Below are positions 55,516 through 64,000 of a DNA stretch of 64,000 nucleotides, piece after piece. The position numbers were made by a program, and so were the translations under genes. Every line of letters begins with the position of its first letter. Position 1 is the stretch's first letter. The notes beneath the pieces were generated by a model. That model did not search any database. It was not told where the DNA came from and was given only the letters and a program-made list of their open reading frames with translations. The DNA is from Apium graveolens. Its lineage: Eukaryota > Streptophyta > Magnoliopsida > Apiales > Apiaceae. The stretch covers positions 120,611,797-120,675,796 of the forward strand of contig NC_133652.1 of NCBI RefSeq assembly GCF_009905375.1. Reading direction: 5' to 3'.

Positions 55516-55755
55516 ATGTTCGAGCGTGAGCATGATGAGGCATTGCTAGATGTTGAGGATCAGGAGGAGCCTGAGATGGAGGAGGATGAGGAGGACCCCT
55601 CAGAGGAGCCTGAGACGGAGGTCATTGCTGTTTCAGATGAGGAGGACCCCTCAGAGGAGTCAGAGACAGAGGTTATTGCTATTCCAGATGAGGAGGACCC
55701 GGATGAGGTCCCAGTAGCTGAGGAGTGTGTTGGATTTGAGGGTGATTCACCATGA
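55516..55755 (+). CDS. Acidic repeat protein upstream of the gag position (element F), 79 residues
   Basis: The frame is strongly acidic (MFEREHDEALLDVEDQEEPE) and is largely built from a 51-bp tandem repeat starting at 55588, 55639 and 55690 (DEEDPSEE, then TEVIA). It starts about 208 bp after the primer site, matching the place of the upstream frame of A (194 bp) although the sequences are unrelated. Function unknown; it may be a remnant. The 179-codon antisense frame over it is a shadow of the repeat. Confidence 0.4.
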   Translation: MFEREHDEALLDVEDQEEPEMEEDEEDPSEEPETEVIAVSDEEDPSEESETEVIAIPDEEDPDEVPVAEECVGFEGDSP

Positions 55756-58414
55756 GTTAAAATTGATGGTTGAAGGCATAAGAGATACATATATTGTACC
55801 CCCTTTAAGTTGGGAGGATTTGAGGAAACCTTGAAATAGTTCGAGGGATAAATAATGAGACGCGGATAGACTGAGGAGACAAGAAAGTAAGAAAATTGGA
55901 TGAAGGAAGTGACCTTCAAGAATGTGAAGTGTAAGACCGGTGGCTTAATACCCGGGAAGGGAGACGCCAGGTATGAAAGATATCCCAACATTGAGATGAC
56001 TGTTGAGATAAACAACAAAAGTAAATAAAGATTTATTAAGAAGAAGTTCACGTTGAACACGACCAATATCTTCCAGATCATCCATGTGATCATTACCAAA
56101 TCAGGAAAGAAAAGCGGATAACCATTTTTATCTTTTGAAGGCCATGTGGATTGACCTTAACTTGAATAAGGATGCTATTGTGAAATTCGATATAGACTAT
56201 CGAGGTGGAAATGATTGAATAAGATACCCTTATCAGGGATATATGACTTTATTTATCCATGGAAGGATGCTTGTACATTTTTAAAGGTGGAATTAAGGAT
56301 AGAACATCGGTAACTTAAAACGAATCCTAGGGGAATGCATAAAGGTTGGCATTTCACCCTTAATAGGGATAGTATGAGTTTTGACAGTATGAATTGGAAA
56401 GGATTAAGGTAATAATAACCTTTAAGGATCAGTGGAGAAATTTTTCAGAAGTATATAGACAATGGTTCTAGTATTAGTAAATGGTATTTTGATATGCCCT
56501 GTATATAGGGAATACAGGAGGAACGATTGAACGATAACCTTAGAGGTTTTACAAGGAGAAAGGAAATATTCGAAATTCTCAAGAATAAAATTGTTGATAA
56601 AGGAAATATGACATAATTATAATGATGCCAAGTGGGGCACGTGTTAAACCACGAGAAAGTATGGATCGAACCAGTAAAGGTTGAAATTGTTCAGGGCAAT
56701 TAGGACCTAAGATAAAAGATGTTCTAAGTATGATTGAGAGTCAGTCGTGACAGTGATTAACCTCTAAAGATTGAGGCAATAACTTATGGAAAAATGGTGA
56801 TATTTTTTCCCATCTGATTTTAAGGAAAACATCTTCACTCAAGCAGTGATCGGAAATAAGGTAGAAAATTTATTTGGAGGTGGTTAAAATGACATTGACT
56901 GTAAGGAAATTTTACTATCAGGAAAGGCCAAAGAGGTGGCCGACACTTTAAGGGTAAGTGGATAATTATAGGCGCGTGTGCCAAAAGAATACAGTGATGA
57001 TGGTTAAAACTGTGAAGGTTGTATTATGGTTTGGAAGATTGACATTCCTTCTGATGACTGTGCAATACCCAACCGTAATAGTAGTTGGTAAAGGTTTAAT
57101 TCGTGTAATCGCCATGAACGGGCTATCTATCTTAGAAGGTCCTATCTTGAGAATAATCCAGGACCATGTTTCAAAAAGGACTAGATGAACCCTTGAGTTA
57201 ATTCTTCTATTTAGGGCGTATGATTAAGAATGGTATTAACCTGCTATCGTTGCTTTGATTGAAACTCTTCTGCACTTTTATTTACTTCATGTCATGTATG
57301 TATGTCAGGATCAGGAGTGTTCTTCATGAATTGTGATTGGTGGTTATGTTAACTCCTTAGGGGAATTAGATACGAGATGTATGGACTCCGTATGGTTAGC
57401 TATTAAGACTTCATGGAAAATGAATGACTACAGTAGGTCAGTGGTGGACCATAGTAAGGCAGCAATGATTCTGCGAGTAGTGAGCTGATTACAACCATGA
57501 GAGTTGTATTGGAATGGGTGTTGAGATTGAGTACCACTAATCGGGTCGTGGTAGTGTATAAGTTATCATTGATAGACTAATTAAGTAGAGTATCTACATA
57601 GTGATTTATTATTCTTTCTTATCAATAGAGAGTCGTATTATTATACGAGGAAGGTTGCGGTGCAAGCATAGAATTCAAGTAACGATGATGTCTAGAATGA
57701 GATCCCAGATTCGATTTTCGATGTCGAGGGAGTTTCAAAGGTAATTGTGTATAAGCTCGAGGAGCATGGGTCCATAGAATGATGGACGGGATAGCGAAAA
57801 TATTTAGGCACGTGAAATGCGAGGCTATAATGCTTGATGCTGATATAAATACGTATATGTTTTGTTCTCCTATGACAAACCTCTATAGTTCAGAGGTAGG
57901 TTCCAAGCCAGATATTTTGTGGCAGTATATTTTTTTCATATATACAATTCTCTTCAGTTCGTTCTTTTCTCTTCTTTTCATTTCATGTAAGCTGAGAAGA
58001 ACAACCCTTCCAGAAGGGGAGGTATTGCCGAATGACTATCTATCTGTGTGATAGAAGCCGAGTAGGATACCAGCTATTGTTTAATTGCTTGTCAAGTACT
58101 AAAGGCTGGCCACCTTCTGTACTAACTATGCGATATAACAAGTGTTCATGATCATAGTGATCTCTCAACAAATTCCTTTACTTCTATATGATTAATCAAA
58201 CTTTGGAAAATAGAAATAACTAAAAAAGGAGTAATAAAGTGGTGGTAGTATGCGGAATGGAAACACATTCGTGATACTAAGGTTGACGTGGTTATTAAAA
58301 GGTTATAGAACGCTAACGAGCAAAAGTATAACCCGTATAATATTAGGAACGGAAGGTAGTAGCGATTACGAACTGGAAAAGAATGGGTATTGAGAAGCAG
58401 AAGCTCTAATGCTA
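55756..58414 (+). other. Degenerate gag-pol remains of element F
   Basis: About 2.7 kb without a long frame. Isolated pieces suggest pol, for example integrase-like sequence near 57540-57600. By length about 2 kb has been lost relative to A. I cannot place gag, protease or reverse transcriptase with confidence. Confidence 0.5.
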
Positions 58415-59160
58415 AAAGCAATAATGAGAGTCTGTGCAATAGACTTGAAAGAATTTGGAATGATCATTTAACGCGGATTAAGTTATCTTACGACAATAGA
58501 TCATATGTTAGTATTGAGGTATCGCCTTATGAGATCCTTGAGGGAAGACAATGTCGATCTCCCTTATGTTAGGATGAAGTTGTAGAGCGCAAGATGCTCG
58601 GACCCGCAGTAGTCCAAAGGACCAAGGATATGATAGATCTAATCAGAGGATGGCTGGTAGTAGCCCAAGATGGTAATGATAAGTATGTTGATTTGACATG
58701 AAAGGACAAAGAATAGGAAGTAGGGGACCTAGTGTTGTTATAGGTATTCCCTTGGAAAGGAAGGATGAGGTTCGGAAAGAAATGAAAGCTAAGTCCACGA
58801 ATTGTTGGACCCTTGGATATATTAAGACATATTGGGAAGTTATCATATGAGCTAGCCCTAACCCCGAACATGTAACAAGTTCGTAACGTGTTTCACGTAT
58901 CAATGTTAAGGAAGTGTAATTCAGATGCCAGATAAATAGGGGCATATGAGTGCATAGACATGCAACCCGACGTAACCTATATGGAGCAACCAGGAAGGGT
59001 TATAGAGTGAAAAGGAACAAGTGCTTAGGGGAAGGATTATCAAACTAGGCAGAGTTTGGTGGCAGGACCACAATGTGGGAAAATTGACTTAAGAGTTAGA
59101 AAGTGCAATATTAAGAAGGTATCCCTATTCATTTCTATCTGATTCCGGGACGGAATCTTT
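58415..59160 (+). pseudogene. Integrase and chromodomain-like tail remnant of element F
   Basis: Recognisable against A: YVSIEVSPYEILEGRQCRSPLC corresponds to the conserved PPYEALYGRKC region, followed by DEVVERKMLGPAVVQRTKD, LSPRIVGPLDILRHIGKLSYEL, VFHVSMLRK and a tail ending LESAILRRYPYSFLS. At least seven in-frame stops interrupt it. It cannot encode a working integrase. Confidence 0.82.
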
Positions 59161-59162
59161 TT

Positions 59163-59174
59163 AAGGAGGGGAGA
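59163..59174 (+). other. Polypurine tract of element F
   Basis: AAGGAGGGGAGA lies directly before the 3' LTR start at 59176. Confidence 0.85.
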
Positions 59175-59175
59175 C

Positions 59176-62100
59176 TGTAATAACCCCAATTTTTGAGAAA
59201 TTTTGAAACCCTTATGAATAGTGTTTTTGCTGAACGAGAAAACTTTTCATGCCACGCTATGTAGGGGTTCTGTTATTGATCTTATGGGATATTATTAGTA
59301 CTCTATGTGGTATATAAGTGTATGTAAAGATCGTCAGAATCCAATTCCGAACACTTTGATTTTTCCCGGAAATCCACAAGATACGGAGAGAATTGAGTAT
59401 AAGGTAACATGATAAAAAGGATTTAAATTAAAGGATTATAGGAGAGGATCATAAAAGGAATATAATATATTGAGAAAGGTTAAGGGAACCTAAGTAATAA
59501 GATCCCGGGTATGATCCCTCAAACGATAAACGAGAACGAAAGATAAGCGAACCGTAAAACAAATAAGTGACCAAGAGACAAGCTTGTACAAGAAGCCAGG
59601 GATTGTGACATCATCAAACCACAAGGTATGGACAAGTGGGAGCATTGTGACATGTGCAAGGTGACACAAGCATGACATGGGAAGGAAGGAGGTGTGGTGA
59701 CTTTTTAACCACACAAAACCAAGGGCAACTAGGTAATTCACTAAAGCAAACAACAAAAATCAACCAACCAAGCAAATCATTTCATTTCACCAAACAAAAC
59801 ACAAAAATCTCTCTTCTTCTTCTTCATGCTCTCAGGTGCATTTCTTAAAAAATGAAAGTCCAAGCTCCTCCACTTACTATTTAGCAAGGTAATTATCTAA
59901 GCTTCCCCATGGATAGTTACATACTTCCTATAAGTTTAAGCTTCTAATTCCAAGCCAATCTTTTTCTATAAATCATGAAAGAAGATGGTGAATAGTGTTT
60001 TCAAGAACTAAAATTTGTGTTCTTGAAGTTTTGTTTAGATTAAGCTTGGATAAGGGCTTTAAAGGTGATTCCAAGCCATTCTCTTGATTCTCCACTCTCC
60101 AAGGAAGGTATAAACTACAAACCCTAGCTTTAGTTTTGAGTAATTAGGATTGAATGTGTTTGATATAGCATATGTGAAGCATGATGCTTGAATGGTTGAA
60201 GTTTGGTTGAGTTTGTAGAGATTAGTTGGTTTTGTTGCATTGTTGGAGTTGTAAATCTTGGTAATTAGTTAAAGAACCTAAGTAAAGCTTTTAGTTCATG
60301 TGAGGAATAAGTATAAATGGTTAATGTGGATTTGTTGGGGCTGTTATGATGTGGATTGGAGGGATATTGGTTGTATGATTGATTTGGGGTTGATTTGTGG
60401 TTGGTATTGAATGGTTTAAAATTGGGAAAACGCGTAAACATAGCCGTCGTAACGTCCGATTTTCTTTAGACTGTTTTTGTGCATAACATTAGGACCCGAG
60501 AACCCCCTGCTAGATTATGACCACTGCCATGTTTAGATAGTTCATATTACGAGCTTCGTTTTGATATGAAGTTCGTTCGATTCCGATGCACGGTTTAGGA
60601 GAAACGACCGTTTCAAGTAACGGCGTTTCGCGAACGAAACTTTTCCCCTCGCCTTACTTTGAAACATAGGTTAAAGACCAAAAAGGGTTAATTAATGTAT
60701 GAAACATTTATGGTAAGTGTGTTAGGCAGTTGGGAAGACACTCGCGAAGGAATCGCTTTAAAACTCGTAAAGGTTAAATTATTAAAAATGGTGGAGCCGA
60801 GGGTACCCGAGTGACTTAAGCAAATCAGTGAGCGCAAAACAAGCGTTAGAGTCTAAGTTAGTTAAAGTATAGATTTACAAGTGATTTTGGTTTAATTCCA
60901 ACTTACTTGTTGTTTATAGGTTACCAGACTCGTCCCGAGCCTTTTATCACCCCAAGTCGCTCAGGCAAGTTTTCTACCCGTTATACTGCTGTTGTGATGT
61001 AAATATATGTATATGCATTATCTTGTGATAAGTGCATGATTGTTATTAGCAAATTTTGCGATATATTGGAGCATGCTGATATGGTATATATGCATGTCTG
61101 TTTCGTAATCTTGATATATATCTGTTGATTCAATTGATTCAGTTGATAATACCTATGCTAGAGGATAGCGGTAACTTGCATATACCCTTAGTATAGGGAC
61201 CCAAAGGTGAAAATATTTTCTAAAACCGGGAGTCGAGGAGCCCGAGTAGGTTTTGTATATTTGGATATAAATATATATATATATATACTTATATATATAT
61301 ATATGGTCATAGTTTTCAAAACTATTAATCGAATAAGGTTTATTCGATAACTTTAGCTTTATTTTATTATTGAATATTATTTCGAATATTATTCGAAGGC
61401 GTATGACTCCTTTATATTAAATGAATATTATTTTGAATATTCATTCGAGGACTTATGACTCCTTTTATTTTATTATCTGAATATTATTTGAATATTCATT
61501 CGAAGGCTTATGACTCAGCTTATTTTATTTATTGAATATTATTTGAATATTCATTTGAGGATCTATGACTCCGATTATTTGCTGAGAGATATTCTTTATT
61601 TTATTAAAGAATAAGGTGTCGATAATCAAACTTATTTTTGATTATTCAAATAAAGATAGTACTTTCATATAAGTATATCTTTGGTTATTTGATATCCATT
61701 TCAAGTATAAGTTTTAATACTTCTACTTCAATTATTTTTATAAAGATTATTCTTTATGGGAATATTATTTAAATAATAATATTCAGTCATTTTCTAAATA
61801 TTCTGGGGACTGATTTACTTCATTAAATCAGCTTTACTCCAAACACTCTATAAAGTGTTTTCGAGTCTTCAAAATGATTTTTAAAAGTTAGAGCGGATCC
61901 CAAAACTCATTTTTATATTTAAGATCTTCCTTTTTAAGGGGATTTAAATACTCGCTCAAAACCTGGGGAATCCGGCTCTGTGGTGTATTTTATATTCGCA
62001 ACAAGGTTGCTGTTTTGTTAAATGAATCGATTACTTACCCAACACTCGGGAAGTAAAATTCTTGGAACAAGTTAATCCATTAACAGGCATCGCCTGGGAA

Positions 62101-63508
62101 ATATCGGTGAGTTCTCCTTTCCAACTAGATACGACTTCTTGGTGAAGCCGTATCAACAAGTTTCTACTTGGGGAAAGTGGGGACGAGCTTTACGTTTCAG
62201 AGTCATGGATTTCATCTGAACTAGGAGTGGCGTAAGTGGCCGAGTAGCGCCGGCCCAGCCTTATTATATTGGCCCAAATGGCCTGGAAGTTCCGCTAAGG
62301 CGGTCCATTCCTTAGGAGTTCAGTGTTCGGTTGACAAGTAAATCCGACAGGTTCTCCTCTACATGTAGAAAATGGTGGGGTTGCACTACTACGACTGATC
62401 ATCGTAAGTGGTTTTCCTGGCGCGGCAAACTCCCGTAATGAGTTCATCATCCAATTGGATATTTCTGCAACACTACCCAGAGCACTTCGATAGAAAGGCT
62501 ACGGTTGGGCGATTGTTGAGTGTTGGCAGGGTCAAGTTTTCAAAATGATGTTTGCATCAAATGAAGTATCTCATAACTTCATTTTATTTTGATGATATTT
62601 TAAAGGTTGAATCTATTCAAGTATTATCTTGTAGTCTCATCTATGTGATGAACTTTTGAACTAATTATAACTTGAACGGTGGTAGTTCAAGTAGTATTTG
62701 GAAAGGATATAAGTATATTGGAGTATCTTGTAACTTCATCTTTTAAACTTATATCTAGTAAATGATTATCTTATTCATGGCAAAGATTTTCAGAAAAACG
62801 TTGAGACAAGGTTAGATATATGAGATCACCTTGCAACGATATTTTTTTTATATACAGTTATACACTGGGACTTTGTGTATATTATGCATGGAAGAGGACT
62901 TCCAATATTTTGAAAAGTATATATGTATATATACTGAATATTTTGCGACTTCATCACATTAAGATATCAAACTTGGTTCATTTCTTTTGACCAAGACTTT
63001 CATGAGTACTATGAGAAGGCTCATATATTGTTAATCATTATACATATTATTTTGGTGGGCTTGCTGCTCACCCTTGCTTTCTTCTTTCATCACACAACAT
63101 CAGATAGACAAGATGAACCGGACCAAGCTCCCGATTCGCAAGAGGTTAGGAGACGTTCCGCAGTTTTCTAGAAGCACTGATGCCGCCATAGCTGAGGTAG
63201 GAACTACCAATAGGCTAGTCTTTCAACTTTTGATGTATCAGATTATGTATATTTATGAATTGTAATAATGGCAAAGAAATGTAAATTTATTCAGAAACCT
63301 GTTTAAGGTGTATTGGCATATAATTGTGGAATAAAACGACTTGTGATTATTTTTGGATATTCATCTCTGAGACTATAACTTGTGGTGTGTGTGTTTATTG
63401 TGGGGTCACAGTACAGAGTAGTTGATTATTTATTAAGATTGGGTGTTATTAAGGGAAATGGAACTCGTGACAACCCGGATCCCCGACCCCGGATTTGGGG
63501 GTGTTACA
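59176..63508 (+). repeat. 3' LTR of element F, 4,333 bp
   Basis: Near-identical to 50973-55303, including the (TA)n tract (61271-61303, one unit longer), the four-unit repeat (61370-61572) and all hairpins. It ends GTGTTACA before TTGGT. Confidence 0.94.
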
Positions 63509-63513
63509 TTGGT
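63509..63513 (+). repeat. Target-site duplication of element F, right copy (TTGGT)
   Basis: It matches 50968-50972. Confidence 0.93.
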
Positions 63514-64000
63514 AGTAGATTTATCTGCATTATCCTTAGATACTGTTTCTTGATCACTTTCATCATCACTGTCATCACTAACCATCTCCACATTATCGAA
63601 TTTGAGGCTCTCATGGTAAACTCCATCTTTCAGTCCTTCAATCTTTTTATCATCAAACACAACATGTATTGATTCCACAACAATGTTGGTTCTTAGATGG
63701 TAGACTCTATATGCTTTACCAACAGCATACCCAACAAAAATTCCTTCATCTGCTTTAGCATCAAACTTCCCATTTTGATCAGATTGATTTCTCAGAATAT
63801 AGCACTTGCAGCCAAAGACATGAAGAAAATTTAGAGTGGCTTCTTGTTCTTGAACAATTGATAGGGAGTCATGCATCTGGCTTGATTAACCAAAGAAATA
63901 TTCTGAGTGTAACATGCAGTATTTACAGCTTCAGCCCAGAAATATGTTGGCAGTTTAGATTCTTCAAGCATTGTCCTTGCAGCTTCAATAAGTGATATGT
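63514..64000 (-). pseudogene. Integrase C-terminal part of E1b (enters from the right edge)
   Basis: The minus strand reads LIEAARTMLEESKLPTYFW, then a proline/lysine motif PYQLFKNKK, a one-base loss near 63850, then LNFLHVFGCKCYILRNQ and GIFVGYAVGKAYRVYHL. This is the Copia integrase core end and tail. It then enters an Asp/Ser-rich linker (SDDSDDESDQETVSKD) that stops at the insertion site of F and resumes at 50967. Confidence 0.92.

Larger units (their letters stand above)
50973..63508 (+). mobile_element. Element F: young, probably non-autonomous Gypsy element with 4.3-kb LTRs
   Basis: LTRs of 4,331 and 4,333 bp differ by about 14 substitutions and one TA unit (counted by eye). Primer site, polypurine tract and a TTGGT duplication are intact. 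The internal region is only 3.9 kb, against 5.8 kb in A, and holds degenerate Tekay-type remains ending in integrase and chromodomain-like sequence with many stops. LTRs make up about 70 percent of the element. It splits the pol gene of E1b. Confidence 0.93.
42748..64000 (-). mobile_element. Element E1b: minus-strand SIRE-type Copia element (family 1), split by F
   Basis: On the minus strand the window shows integrase (64000-63514), then, after the 12.5-kb insertion F, the pol linker, reverse transcriptase and RNase H (50967-49040), an internal promoter, a 1,519-codon accessory frame, polypurine tract and 3' LTR (42748-43768). gag, protease and the 5' LTR lie beyond the right edge. LTR and accessory protein match E1a. 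Confidence 0.93.

Noticed and set aside
55560..56099. 179-codon antisense frame opposite the acidic frame of F
   Set aside because: Its Ser-rich C-terminus is the complement of the GAG/GAT-rich repeat, so it is a shadow; the rest has no domain.

Overview
This window is repeat-rich plant chromosomal DNA, almost certainly from a large-genome eudicot. It consists almost entirely of nested LTR retrotransposons. The evidence is several LTR pairs, initiator-methionine-tRNA primer sites (TGGTATCAGAGC), Ty3/Gypsy chromovirus proteins of the Tekay type and Ty1/Copia proteins of the SIRE type. I found no host gene, tRNA, rRNA or CRISPR array. The species cannot be named from this sequence.

Layout, left to right. 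1-3491: 5' part of a minus-strand, apparently non-coding Copia-type element (X), inserted into the accessory gene of a plus-strand SIRE-type element (E1a, 3492-5575). E1a lies in the internal region of an old minus-strand Gypsy element (C). C's LTR (6088-6780, then 19486-about 22278) is split by a complete plus-strand Tekay-type element (A, 6781-19480, target duplication CGACA). About 22279-30740: a truncated plus-strand Gypsy element (B), carrying a minus-strand solo LTR (D, 26294-29606, target duplication ATAAG). 30741-42712: a plus-strand SIRE-type element of a second family (E2), with a truncated 5' LTR. 42748-50972 and 63509-64000: a minus-strand family-1 SIRE element (E1b), split by a young Gypsy element with 4.3-kb LTRs (F, 50973-63508, target duplication TTGGT).

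All polyproteins are broken. Many stops lie where Gln or Arg codons are expected, consistent with C-to-T decay. F is the striking case: its LTRs are nearly identical but its internal region is short and full of stops, so it was probably mobilised by a relative. Both SIRE families carry a very large accessory reading frame downstream of RNase H, preceded by what looks like its own TATA promoter and an ATG-free leader. E2 also has an intact 81-codon gene with its own TATA box.

The most unusual material is non-coding. (1) X has two arrays of hairpins, one with a conserved loop on different stems. (2) Five Gypsy LTR families each have a hairpin presenting CTGATCA on a different stem, and six LTR loci from the same families share a second hairpin built on TGAGC/GCTCA. 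(3) The two SIRE families each amplified a private short motif (CGACGGAT or AAGTTCTGATA) in equivalent places, inside and outside genes. (4) SIRE LTR TATA boxes sit in the loops of short perfect inverted repeats. All comparisons were made by eye; no search or folding program was run.
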